NCBI RefSeq assembly: GCF_000020725.1
Contig: NC_011146.1
Location: 1,921,501 to 1,985,500 of the forward strand
Direction: 5' to 3'
Source of the DNA: Citrifermentans bemidjiense Bem
GTDB taxonomy: Bacteria; Desulfobacterota; Desulfuromonadia; Geobacterales; Geobacteraceae
DNA length: 64,000 nucleotides
Below are positions 25,465 through 34,044 of this stretch, piece after piece. Positions within the stretch are counted from its first letter, which is position 1, and every line of letters begins with the position of its first letter. A model generated the notes under the pieces. That model was not told the origin of the DNA, did not search any database, and saw only the letters and a list, made by a program, of their open reading frames with translations. Made by a program: the position numbers and the translations under genes.

Positions 25465-25675
25465 CGCTACCTCCGGTCTTATTAAAATTAACAGGCTCTA
25501 AAAATAACATAGTTCGCAAATTTTAAAACCGCACCTGCCGGTTTCTTGTCGCTCATCCAAGACTTTCATGAACATTGAAGCGGCTTCGAAGCGGAAGACC
25601 GCGAGAAGATAGGGTGGCGCTGCCAATGTCTGCCAAGTTATTGGGTGATTTTGCATTAACAGCAGCAAAAAACGT

Positions 25676-25703
25676 TTGACATGAAAAGTCACACTGCTAG
25701 TAT
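25676..25703 (+). promoter_or_regulatory. Putative sigma-70 promoter of the glycan cluster, in the 25465-25788 gap
   Basis: TTGACA (25676-25681), a 16-bp spacer and TAGTAT (25698-25703) lie 85 bp before the epimerase start. The 324-bp divergent gap is clearly AT-richer than its surroundings. Apart from this site I see no other gene or repeat in it. Confidence 0.6.
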
Positions 25704-25788
25704 TGGCTTCTATTAATTTAAAACGATTAACTTGGTGCTAATTAGATAAATGGCCTGCAGCATATCCCGTCAAGCCAAGGAGGGCCTT

Positions 25789-26910
25789 ATGGCAGGGAGC
25801 GTTCTAATCACGGGTGGAGCCGGATTCATTGGATCTCACCTGGCAGATGAGCTTCTTCGTCACGGTTACCGCGTCCGCGTTTTGGACAGCCTGGTGCTGC
25901 AGGTGCATGGACCGGACGGGAGGCGACCCGGCTATCTGGATCCGGAGGTCGAGCTGATCAAGGGGGACGTGCGGGACGCGGCCGCCGTGCAGAGGGCGCT
26001 TGCCGGGACCGAGGCGGTCTTTCACCTGGCCTCCATGGTGGGCGTCGGCCAGAGCATGTACGAGATCGAGCAGTACACCTCCGTCAACAACTGCGGGACT
26101 GCGGTGCTCCTGGAGGCGATGGCCCACGCCAAGGGGCATCGCAAGCTGATCGTCGCCTCAAGCATGAGCATCTACGGCGAGGGGCGCTACCTGGACGCCG
26201 ACGGGCTTTGCTACGACGACGTCCGGCGTCCCTTGGAGCAGTTGCAGCGGGGGCGCTGGGAGCCGTTCAACCGCAGGAGCGAGCCGCTGCGCCCGGTGGC
26301 AACCCCTGAGGACAAGTCGCCGTCGCTCGCCTCGGTCTACGCCCTATCCAAGTACGACCAGGAGCGGATGGCGCTCATCGTCGGGGAATGTTACCGCATC
26401 CCGGTGATCGCCCTGCGCTTTTTCAACGTCTACGGCACCAGGCAGGCGCTCTCCAACCCCTACACCGGGGTGCTCGCCATCTTCGCCTCCAGGCTCATGA
26501 ACGGCAACCCGCCGCGCATCTACGAGGACGGGCTGCAGCAGAGGGACTTCGTCAGCGTGCACGACGTGGTGACGGCCTGCCGGCTCGCGCTCCAGGTGGA
26601 CCAGCAGCAGGCGCAGTTCTTCAACATCGGCAGCGGCGCCAACGTCAGCGTCCTCGAGGTGCTGCAGCGCTTCCGCCGGGTGCTCAACTGCGACGGGATC
26701 GAGCCGGAGATCACCGGCAACTACCGGGCCGGCGACATCAGGCACTGCTTCGCGGACATAAGCTCCGCCCGCTCCGTCCTGGGATACGCCCCGAGGATCT
26801 CCTTCGACGATGGGCTTGCCGAACTGGCCGGCTGGCTGGAAGGGGAGGTCGCCATAGACCGTGTCTCCGAGGCGCATGCCGAACTCACCCAGCGGGGGTT
26901 GACGCTATGA
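25789..26910 (+). CDS. NAD-dependent nucleotide-sugar epimerase/dehydratase
   Basis: The 373-residue extended SDR has the NAD-binding motif TGGAGFIGSH near the N-terminus, SSMSIYGEG, the catalytic YALSK (Tyr184, Lys188) and the FFNVYGTRQALSNPYTGV and GLQQRDFVSVHDV substrate segments. These mark UDP-glucose/GlcNAc 4-epimerase or NDP-sugar dehydratase relatives. An insertion at about residues 140-175 (LDADGLCYDDVRRPLEQLQR) is longer than in GalE. The start at 25789 follows AAGGAGG. It overlaps the next gene as ATGA and is the first gene of the glycan cluster. Confidence 0.88.
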   Translation: MAGSVLITGGAGFIGSHLADELLRHGYRVRVLDSLVLQVHGPDGRRPGYLDPEVELIKGDVRDAAAVQRALAGTEAVFHLASMVGVGQSMYEIEQYTSVNNCGTAVLLEAMAHAKGHRKLIVASSMSIYGEGRYLDADGLCYDDVRRPLEQLQRGRWEPFNRRSEPLRPVATPEDKSPSLASVYALSKYDQERMALIVGECYRIPVIALRFFNVYGTRQALSNPYTGVLAIFASRLMNGNPPRIYEDGLQQRDFVSVHDVVTACRLALQVDQQQAQFFNIGSGANVSVLEVLQRFRRVLNCDGIEPEITGNYRAGDIRHCFADISSARSVLGYAPRISFDDGLAELAGWLEGEVAIDRVSEAHAELTQRGLTL

Positions 26911-28961
26911 AAAGGGCGACCAGTGAAGCGGTACCGGAGCACTTCGGCATAGTGGAGTGGTTCCGGCCGGGCGAGCGGGAACGGGTGGAACGGGTCCTTT
27001 CCGACATGAAGGCGATCGGCGCCAAGAGCCTCAGGACCGGGATCTCCTGGGCGGACTGGTACACGAGCGAGGGGAAGAGGTGGTACGACTGGCTCATCCC
27101 GCGGCTGGCGCGGGAGGTGGAGCTGCTCCCTTGCGTGCTTTACACCCCCCCCTCCATCGGGATCGAGGCGAAGACCTCATCCCCCCCGCGTCGTCCCAAG
27201 GATTACGCCGACTTCATCGACCTTTTCGTCACCGCCTTCGGGGAGCATTTCGAGTACCTGGAGCTCTGGAACGAGCCTAACAACCTGAGCGAGTGGGACT
27301 GGACCCTGGACCCGCACTGGACCTCCTTCGGGGAGATGATCGGCGGGGCGGCCTACTGGGTCAGAAAGCGCGGCAAGAAGACCGTCCTCGGGGGGATGAG
27401 CCCCATCGACGGCCACTGGCTCTGCCGGATGTTCGAGCTGGGGGTGATGGATTACATCGACGTGGTGGGAATCCACGGTTTCCCGGACATCTTCGATTAC
27501 ACCTGGAAGGGGTGGCAGCGCAACATCGCCATGGTGCGGGAGATCCTCGACGAGAAGGAGTGCGCCTGCGAGATCTGGGTCACCGAGGCGGGCTTCTCCA
27601 CCTGGCAGCACGACGAGTTCAAGCAGGCCAAGGTCTTCCTCGATTTTCTCGCCGCCCCGGCGCAGCGCGTCTACTGGTACGGCGTGGACGATCTCGATCC
27701 CTCGCTTTCCGCGGTGGACCGCTACCATCTGGACGAGCGCGAGTACTTTTTCGGCTTGAGGAAGGCGGACGCAACGCCCAAGCTCCTCTACCGCCTGCTC
27801 CAGGAGGGGACGCTTTCCTCCCTGAAGCGCGTGGTAGCCGCTGGGAGCGCCGCGAGGGCAGACAGCGGCGGGACCGAAAAGGCGGTGCTCGTCACCGGGG
27901 GGGCCGGGTTCATCGGGACCAACCTGGTGCAGCACCTGGTGGCGCAGGGGGAGAGGGTGATCCTCTACGACAACCTCTCCCGCGCAGGGGTCGAGAAGAA
28001 TCTCCTCTGGCTCATGGACAACTGCGGCGAAAGGCTGCAGGTGGTGATAGGGGACACCCGCAACTCTCTCCTTCTGGAGCAGGCGGTAAGTGAGGCGAAA
28101 CAGGTCTTCCACTTCGCGGCCCAGGTAGCGGTCTCCAGCAGTATCGACAACCCCGCCAACGACTTCGCCATCAACGTCCAGGGGACCTTCTCGCTCCTGG
28201 AGGCGATCCGCAAGGCGAAGACCCCTCCTTCGCTTCTCTACACCTCCACCAACAAGGTGTACGGGGCCATCGAGGGGTGCGGCGTCCGGAAAAACGGGGT
28301 GCGCTACGAGCCGCTCGACCCGCAGCTCCGCTCCCACGGGCTGGGAGAAGGGACCACGCTCGATTTCCTGAGCCCCTACGGCTGCTCCAAGGGATGCGCC
28401 GACCAATATGTCCTGGACTACGCCCGCAGCTTCGGCATCGACGCCGCGGTCTTCCGGATGAGCTGCATCTACGGCCCGCACCAGTACGGCACCGAGGAAC
28501 AGGGGTGGGTGGCGCACTTCGCCATACAGACCATGAAAGGGGAGCCCATCACCCTCTACGGGGACGGCTGCCAAATCCGGGATCTCCTCTTCGTCGAGGA
28601 CCTGGTGGACGCCATGTGCCGGGCGCGGGACATCATGCCGCGCATAGCCGGCCAGGCCTTCAACATCGGCGGCGGCCCCGCTCGCACCATAAGCCTCTTG
28701 GAGCTTTTGGATCTGTTGCGCGATCTGCACGGCACCCTTCCCACCATACTGCGCGACGACTGGCGCACCGGGGACCAGAGGTACTACGTCTCCGACACCA
28801 GGAAGTTCTGCAAGGCTACCGGATGGACGCCGCGGCATTCGGTGGCCGAGGGGGTGCGCAGGCTGTACGACTGGCTCCTGGAAACGATGCACTCGCCGGC
28901 GCGCGGCGCCGGGAGCTTCGACAAGCAAAGCTACCCGGCGACGGGGGCGGAGGCGATCTGA
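26907..28961 (+). CDS. Fusion of a clan GH-A glycoside hydrolase-like domain and an NAD-dependent sugar epimerase
   Basis: The 684-residue protein has two parts. Residues 1 to about 305 look like a TIM-barrel glycoside hydrolase, with acid/base Glu123 in LELWNEPNN and nucleophile Glu227 in IWVTEAGFST, the spacing expected for clan GH-A. Residues about 325-670 are an extended SDR with VTGGAGFIGTN (330-340), YTSTNKVYG, YGCSK (Tyr491, Lys495) and RMSCIYGPHQYG, most like CDP-paratose/tyvelose 2-epimerases. No signal peptide is present, so the hydrolase-like part is cytoplasmic. The ATG overlaps the upstream stop; an upstream open frame from 26388 is only a shadow of the first epimerase. Confidence 0.85.
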   Translation: MKRATSEAVPEHFGIVEWFRPGERERVERVLSDMKAIGAKSLRTGISWADWYTSEGKRWYDWLIPRLAREVELLPCVLYTPPSIGIEAKTSSPPRRPKDYADFIDLFVTAFGEHFEYLELWNEPNNLSEWDWTLDPHWTSFGEMIGGAAYWVRKRGKKTVLGGMSPIDGHWLCRMFELGVMDYIDVVGIHGFPDIFDYTWKGWQRNIAMVREILDEKECACEIWVTEAGFSTWQHDEFKQAKVFLDFLAAPAQRVYWYGVDDLDPSLSAVDRYHLDEREYFFGLRKADATPKLLYRLLQEGTLSSLKRVVAAGSAARADSGGTEKAVLVTGGAGFIGTNLVQHLVAQGERVILYDNLSRAGVEKNLLWLMDNCGERLQVVIGDTRNSLLLEQAVSEAKQVFHFAAQVAVSSSIDNPANDFAINVQGTFSLLEAIRKAKTPPSLLYTSTNKVYGAIEGCGVRKNGVRYEPLDPQLRSHGLGEGTTLDFLSPYGCSKGCADQYVLDYARSFGIDAAVFRMSCIYGPHQYGTEEQGWVAHFAIQTMKGEPITLYGDGCQIRDLLFVEDLVDAMCRARDIMPRIAGQAFNIGGGPARTISLLELLDLLRDLHGTLPTILRDDWRTGDQRYYVSDTRKFCKATGWTPRHSVAEGVRRLYDWLLETMHSPARGAGSFDKQSYPATGAEAI

Positions 28962-29563
28962 TGAGCGATGTGATGGATGCTGCGGTAATCACCGGTCCTG
29001 GGCGGTCGCGGGTAGAACAGGTGGCGCGCCCTGCGGCCGGCAGGGGGGAAGTAGTGGTGCGGGTGGAGGGTTGCGGCGTCTGCGCCTCCAACCTCCCGCT
29101 TTGGCAGGGAAGGTTCTGGTTCAACTATCCCGCGCAGCCCGGCTCCCCCGGGCACGAGGGGTGGGGGAGGGTGCATCGGCTGGGGGAGGGGGTGGAAGGG
29201 ATAGCCGTCGGCGACCGGGTCATCGAGGCGACCGGGTACCAGTGGCCGCTCGACGTCGCCGGCGAACTGGTGCGCGAGCGTGGAAAGATCGTCATCGCCG
29301 GGTTCCACCAGGACGGCATGCGCCAGGTGAACGTCCAGCTCTGGAACTGGAAGGGGGTGGACGTGATCAACGCCCACGAGCGCGACCCCAAGGTGTACCT
29401 GGAGGGGATGCTGGCCGGCATCGAGGCCGTCGATGCCGGCCTTTTTGCCCTCGACGAGCTGATCACCCACACCTATGCGCTGGAGCATCTGGGGGAAGCG
29501 TACCGGGCGCTGGACCAGCGGCCGGACGGCTTCCTGAAAGGGATCGTCCGCATCGATCATTAA
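28961..29563 (+). pseudogene. Zinc alcohol dehydrogenase-like protein with an internal deletion
   Basis: The 200-residue frame joins the start of an MDR dehydrogenase to its end. Residues 1-86 hold the GroES-like zinc half (EGCGVCASN with Cys38/Cys41, GHEGWG) up to GDRV. The next residues, IEATGYQWPLDVAGELVRE, belong after the Rossmann fold in normal 320-350 residue relatives. The GxGxxG NAD(P) motif is absent, so about 120-140 residues are missing in frame. It probably cannot act as a dehydrogenase, though it is still an open frame and may be translated (TGATG overlap with the upstream gene). Confidence 0.75.
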
Positions 29564-29576
29564 AAAAGGGGAAGCG

Positions 29577-30578
29577 ATGAAGAAAAAGCAACCACTCCCG
29601 AGAATAGGCTTCCTGGGGACCGGCTGGATCGGTCGCCATCGCCTGAAGGCGATACTGGAAAGCAAAGAAGCCGAGGTAGCATGCATCGCCGACGTCTGCC
29701 GGGAAAATGCCAGCGACGCGGCAAAGCTCGCCCCCGGCGCCTTGGTAGTCGACTCGCTGGACGCGCTTCTTGAGCTTGGGCTCGACGCGGTGGTGATCGC
29801 CACACCCAGCGCGGGGCACTGCTCCCAGGCGGTAAGGGCGCTGGAGGCGGGTCTCTCGGTATTTTGCCAGAAGCCTCTGGGCAGGAGCGCCTATGAGGCG
29901 CAGATGGTGGTGGACACGGCCCGGGCGGCCAATCGCCTCTTGGGCGTCGACTTCTCCTACCGTTTCACCGATGCCGTCCGGAAGATGCACGAACTGGTCG
30001 GCTCCGGCGAACTCGGCGAGGTCTACGCCGCCGACCTCGTCTTCCATAACGCCTACGGCCCGGACAAGGCATGGTTCTACGACGCCGAACTATCGGGCGG
30101 GGGGTGCCTCATGGATCTCGGGAGCCACCTGGTCGATCTCGCCCTCTGGTTTTTCGACTACCCCCAGGTCCGTAGCGTCTCCAGCTCCATCTTCTCGGGC
30201 GGCGAAAGGCTCAAGGGGGGATCCGGCAAGGTCGAGGACTACGCCGTCGTCTCGCTGGTGCTGGAAAACGGGCACGCGGTGCGGGTGGCCTGCTCCTGGA
30301 ACGTCTCCGCCGGGCGGGACGCGGTGATCGAGTCGAGTTTCTACGGGACCCAGGGAGGGGTCGCCTTCCGGAACGTCCAGGGCTCCTTCTACGATTTCGT
30401 CGCCGAACGTTTCCGAGGCACCAGCGCAGAGACCATCGCCACCCCGCCGGACGACTGGGGGGGGAGGTGCGCCGTGGACTGGGTGCGTCAGTTGAGGACC
30501 GGGGGAGGGAGCTACAACCCCCAGGCGGAAAACCTGGTCCAGGTGGCGGCGGTACTGGACGCGGCCTACGGCAGGTAG
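29577..30578 (+). CDS. Gfo/Idh/MocA-family sugar oxidoreductase
   Basis: The 333-residue protein begins with the dinucleotide-binding motif GFLGTGWIGRHR. The CQKPLGRS motif, equal to the family EKP signature, has the catalytic Lys. GGGCLMDLGSHLVDLALWFF matches the C-terminal alpha/beta substrate domain (G-x-H-x2-D). Such enzymes oxidise or reduce sugars or nucleotide sugars with NAD(P). GGGGAAG precedes the ATG at short spacing. Its place between sugar-modifying and glycosyltransferase genes suggests a role in making the sugar donor. Confidence 0.9.
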   Translation: MKKKQPLPRIGFLGTGWIGRHRLKAILESKEAEVACIADVCRENASDAAKLAPGALVVDSLDALLELGLDAVVIATPSAGHCSQAVRALEAGLSVFCQKPLGRSAYEAQMVVDTARAANRLLGVDFSYRFTDAVRKMHELVGSGELGEVYAADLVFHNAYGPDKAWFYDAELSGGGCLMDLGSHLVDLALWFFDYPQVRSVSSSIFSGGERLKGGSGKVEDYAVVSLVLENGHAVRVACSWNVSAGRDAVIESSFYGTQGGVAFRNVQGSFYDFVAERFRGTSAETIATPPDDWGGRCAVDWVRQLRTGGGSYNPQAENLVQVAAVLDAAYGR

Positions 30579-30636
30579 CCGCTTGAGTCCCCGCCCCCGG
30601 AGGGGGAGGAGAGAGAGCAGGAGGACGGCAGTTGCT

Positions 30637-31764
30637 ATGACCGAGACGGATTACAAAAAAGGGTGCGACGAGGGGGGCGTCTCGGCTCCGCCCCGACTGA
30701 TCCTGATGACCGCGGATACCATCGGCGGCGTCTGGACCTACGTGCTGGAGCTTGCGCGCGGCCTTTCGGTGTTCGGCGTGGAGGTGGCTCTCGCCACCAT
30801 GGGGCAGCCCCTTTCCCAGGAGCAGCGGCGCGAGGTGGCGGACGAAGGGAACGTTACCCTGTATGAAAGCGGCTATCGGCTGGAGTGGATGGACGACCCC
30901 TGGGCCGACGTGGAGCTAAGCGGGGCCTGGCTCCTGGAGCTGGAGGACCGCCTGCGCCCGGACCTGGTGCACCTGAACGGCTACGCCCACGCCGCGCTCC
31001 CATGGCAGAGCCCCTGCCTCGTGGTCGCCCACTCCTGCCTCCTCTCCTGGTGGCAGGCGGTGCGACGGGAGGATCTCCCCTCCAGATACCAGCAATACCG
31101 GCAGCGGGTGGCGCAGGGACTCGCCGCCGCCGACCTCGTCGCGGCCCCTTCGGCCGCCATGCTTCGGAACATCCAGACGCTGTACCTCCCCCTTCCCGAG
31201 GGGAGGGTGGTTCATAACGCCCGCAGCCGCACCAGGTTCCGCCCCGGGCACAAGGAGGATTTCATCCTTTCAGTAGGGAGGGTCTGGGACGAGGCGAAGA
31301 ACATCGGCGCCCTGGTAAAAAATGCCTGCGACCTCCCCTGGCCGGTGTACGTAGCGGGCGAGATCAACCACCCCGGCGGGGGGAGCGTGACCATGGGCGG
31401 GGTGAACCGGCTCGGTTTCCTCTCGCCCGACGAACTGGCCCCCTGGTACGCGGCGGCCTCGGTCTACGCGCTGCCGGCGCGCTACGAGCCTTTCGGCCTC
31501 ACCGTGCTGGAGGCGGCGCTCTCCGGCTGCGCCCTGGTGCTTGGCGACATCCCGAGCCTACGCGAACTGTGGGACGGCGCCGCGATCTTCGTGGACCCGG
31601 ATTCCCCAGACCTGCTCCAGGAGGAACTCTGCCGGCTCTGCGCCGACCGCGCGAGGCAGGAGAGCCTGGGGAACAAGGCGCTGGCGCAAAGCCGCAAATT
31701 CACCGCGGCCAAGATGGTGGCGGGTTACCTGTCGCTGTACCGCCAGTTGTGCCGGGTAAGCTGA
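30637..31764 (+). CDS. GT4-type glycosyltransferase
   Basis: The 375-residue GT-B enzyme has N-terminal MTADTIGGVWTYVLELARGL, the acceptor-side Rossmann with the Gly-rich loop. The C-terminal donor domain contains LSVGRVWDEAKNI and the EPFGLTVLEAALSGCALV motif with the E-x7-E pair that holds the nucleotide sugar. A retaining mechanism is expected for GT4. I chose ATG 30637; an in-frame ATG at 30583 adds an Arg-rich stretch that looks like non-coding sequence. It is followed by a GC-rich hairpin and the CgeB-like genes. Confidence 0.88.
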   Translation: MTETDYKKGCDEGGVSAPPRLILMTADTIGGVWTYVLELARGLSVFGVEVALATMGQPLSQEQRREVADEGNVTLYESGYRLEWMDDPWADVELSGAWLLELEDRLRPDLVHLNGYAHAALPWQSPCLVVAHSCLLSWWQAVRREDLPSRYQQYRQRVAQGLAAADLVAAPSAAMLRNIQTLYLPLPEGRVVHNARSRTRFRPGHKEDFILSVGRVWDEAKNIGALVKNACDLPWPVYVAGEINHPGGGSVTMGGVNRLGFLSPDELAPWYAAASVYALPARYEPFGLTVLEAALSGCALVLGDIPSLRELWDGAAIFVDPDSPDLLQEELCRLCADRARQESLGNKALAQSRKFTAAKMVAGYLSLYRQLCRVS

Positions 31765-31766
31765 CC

Positions 31767-31801
31767 TTCCCCCGCCCCGACCCTTGCTGGGGGAGGGGGA
31801 C
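31767..31801. repeat. GC-rich intergenic palindrome
   Basis: CCCCCGCCCC and GGGGGAGGGGG arms flank GACCCTTGCT. It is one of several C-run/G-run hairpins in the window (also near 47705-49015, 51735 and 56086). Confidence 0.6.
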
Positions 31802-31818
31802 AACCAGAGGATTGCCCG

Positions 31819-32925
31819 ATGCGTGTCGTCATGTTTTATCACTCCCTGGTCTCGGACTGGAACCACGGCAACGCCCACTTCCTGCGCGGGGTTGCGACCG
31901 AATTGGGCCAGAGGGGGCACGAGGTCCGCGTCTACGAACCCAGGAACGGTTGGAGCTACAGCAACCTTTTGCGCGAAAAAGGGGTGAACGCCCTGCGGCG
32001 CTTCGAGGAGGTGTATCCCGGCCTTTCGGGGATTCCTTACGAGCTCGATAAGCTTGACCTCCATAAGGCGCTTGCCGGGGCAGATCTCGTCATCGTGCAC
32101 GAATGGAACGAGCACGAGCTGGTGCACAGGATCGGAGAGCACCGCAAAAAAAACGGTAATTACCGCCTGCTCTTTCACGATACCCATCACCGCTCGGTCA
32201 CCGACGCCGGCGCCATGGACGCCTACGACCTCTCCGGCTTCGACGGCGTTTTGGCCTACGGCGGCAGGATCAGGGAGATCTACCTGCAAAAGGGGTGGGC
32301 GGAACGGGTCTGGATCTGGCACGAGGCCGCCGACGTCCGGGTCTTTCGACCAGTCGAGGGAGCGCAGAAGGCGGGGGACGTGGTCTGGATCGGCAACTGG
32401 GAGGACGACGAGAGGAGCGAAGAAATCCGCGAGTTCTTCGTGGAACCGGTGCGGCGGCTGGGGCTGAAAGCGGCGGTATACGGGGTCCGCTACCCGAAGC
32501 CCGCGCTGAAACTTTTGCAGGAAGCGGGGATCGGCTACGGCGGCTGGCTCCCCAACTTCGAAGTGCCGAGGGTCTTCAGCAGCTTCCGGCTCACCGTCCA
32601 CATCCCGCGTCGACCCTACGTCACGGCGCTTCCGGGGATCCCGACTATCCGCCCCTTCGAGGCGCTGGCCTGCGGCATCCCGCTCATTTCGGCCCCATGG
32701 GACGACTGCGACGCGCTCTTTTCCCCCGACCGCGATTTCGTCTACGCCGGCAGCGGCGAGGAGATGCAGCGGCAGATGTGCGCCTTGCTGGACGATACCG
32801 CCCGCGCCGGCAGGTTGGCCTGCCACGGCCGCGGCACCATCCTGGCGCGGCACACCTGCGGCCACCGCATAGACGAGCTTTTGCAGATCTGCAGGGAGCT
32901 GGGGCTTCCCGCAGATGAATCATGA
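31819..32925 (+). CDS. CgeB-like glycosyltransferase, first of three
   Basis: The 368-residue protein is of the GT-B fold. It has N-terminal WNHGNAHFLRGVATELGQRGHEVRVYEP and a donor-domain segment GIPTIRPFEALACGIPLIS. The pattern RxFEAxxCGxPLI is typical of CgeB/GT1-type transferases. A variable middle part carries several His (FHDTHHRS). It has no signal peptide or membrane span. It is part of the block with two paralogs following. The sugar and acceptor are unknown. Confidence 0.82.
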   Translation: MRVVMFYHSLVSDWNHGNAHFLRGVATELGQRGHEVRVYEPRNGWSYSNLLREKGVNALRRFEEVYPGLSGIPYELDKLDLHKALAGADLVIVHEWNEHELVHRIGEHRKKNGNYRLLFHDTHHRSVTDAGAMDAYDLSGFDGVLAYGGRIREIYLQKGWAERVWIWHEAADVRVFRPVEGAQKAGDVVWIGNWEDDERSEEIREFFVEPVRRLGLKAAVYGVRYPKPALKLLQEAGIGYGGWLPNFEVPRVFSSFRLTVHIPRRPYVTALPGIPTIRPFEALACGIPLISAPWDDCDALFSPDRDFVYAGSGEEMQRQMCALLDDTARAGRLACHGRGTILARHTCGHRIDELLQICRELGLPADES

Positions 32926-32943
32926 ACTAGAAAAGGAATGACA

Positions 32944-34044
32944 ATGGGCGCACCACTATCCATCGCCTTCTTCGCATCGAGTCTTGTTTCCGCCTACTGG
33001 AACGGCGCCGCCACCTATTACCGCGGCATGGTCAGGGCCCTGGCAGGGCTTGGGCACCGCATCGTCTTTTACGAACCGGACGCCTACGAACGGCAGTCGC
33101 ACCGGGATATGGAAGACCCAGACTGGGCCACGGTGGTGGTCTACCCGGCCACCGAGTCGGGGGTGATGCGCTCGCTGGAGGCGGCGAAGGGTTCGGACCT
33201 GGTCATCAAGGCGAGCGGCGTCGGCGTCTTCGACGAACTTTTGGAGCGCGAGGTGCTGCGGCTCAAGGGGGAGGGGACCCAGGTCGTCTTCTGGGACGTG
33301 GACGCGCCTGCCACCCTGGAGCGTATCGCCGAAGACTCGGACGATCCCTTCCGTGCGCTGATCCCCCAGTACGATCTCGTCCTCACCTATGGCGGCGGCG
33401 ACCCAATCGTCCGCCGCTACAAAAGCTTCGGCGCGCGCAGCTGCATTCCCATCTACAACGCGCTCGACCCGGATACCCACTTCCCGGTGCACTCCGAGCC
33501 GCGCCTGGAGGCAGACCTCTCCTTTTTGGGGAACCGGCTCCCCGACCGGGAGCGGCGGGTCGACGAATTCTTCCTCGCCGTGGCGAAGCGTCTGCCGGAG
33601 CGCCGCTTCCTTCTGGCCGGAAGCGGCTGGGACGACAAGGAGAGGTCCGGCAACGTGAAGTACCTGGGGCATGTGGGGACCGCCGACCATAACGCCTTCA
33701 ACTGCAGTCCCATGGCGATACTGAACGTGAGCCGCGACGGCATGGCGAGAAACGGCTTCTCGCCGGCGACCCGTGTCTTCGAGGCAGCCGGTGCCGGCGC
33801 CTGCATGATCACCGACCAGTGGGAAGGGGTGGAGCAGTTCTTCGAGCCGGAGCGCGAGATCTACGTCGCCGCCAGCGGCGACGAGGTGGCGGAGATCCTG
33901 GACCGTCTCACTCCGGCGCTGGCCGCGGCGGTCGGTTCGCGGGCCCTGACCCGGGTGCGGGCGCAGCATACCTACGCCCACCGCGCCCGACAGTTCCAGG
34001 AGATCTTTTCAGCCGGGAAGCCGTATACCGGGGGGATGCCATGA
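32944..34044 (+). CDS. CgeB-like glycosyltransferase, second of three
   Basis: The 366-residue protein shares the N-terminal layout of its neighbours (WNGAATYYRGMVRALAGLGH, then VFYEPD). The donor-side motif is GFSPATRVFEAAGAGACMITD. The start at ATG 32944 follows AAGG with 7-bp spacing; ATG 32938 overlaps that signal. The stop overlaps the next start as ATGA, so it is coupled to the third paralog. Sequence similarity to the third copy appears higher than to the first. Confidence 0.82.
   Translation: MGAPLSIAFFASSLVSAYWNGAATYYRGMVRALAGLGHRIVFYEPDAYERQSHRDMEDPDWATVVVYPATESGVMRSLEAAKGSDLVIKASGVGVFDELLEREVLRLKGEGTQVVFWDVDAPATLERIAEDSDDPFRALIPQYDLVLTYGGGDPIVRRYKSFGARSCIPIYNALDPDTHFPVHSEPRLEADLSFLGNRLPDRERRVDEFFLAVAKRLPERRFLLAGSGWDDKERSGNVKYLGHVGTADHNAFNCSPMAILNVSRDGMARNGFSPATRVFEAAGAGACMITDQWEGVEQFFEPEREIYVAASGDEVAEILDRLTPALAAAVGSRALTRVRAQHTYAHRARQFQEIFSAGKPYTGGMP

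Noticed and set aside
26388-26906. Upstream extension of the GH-epimerase fusion frame
   Set aside because: It overlaps the conserved first epimerase in another frame, is Arg/Ala-rich, and the ATG at 26907 has the ATGA overlap and the family-like N-terminus.
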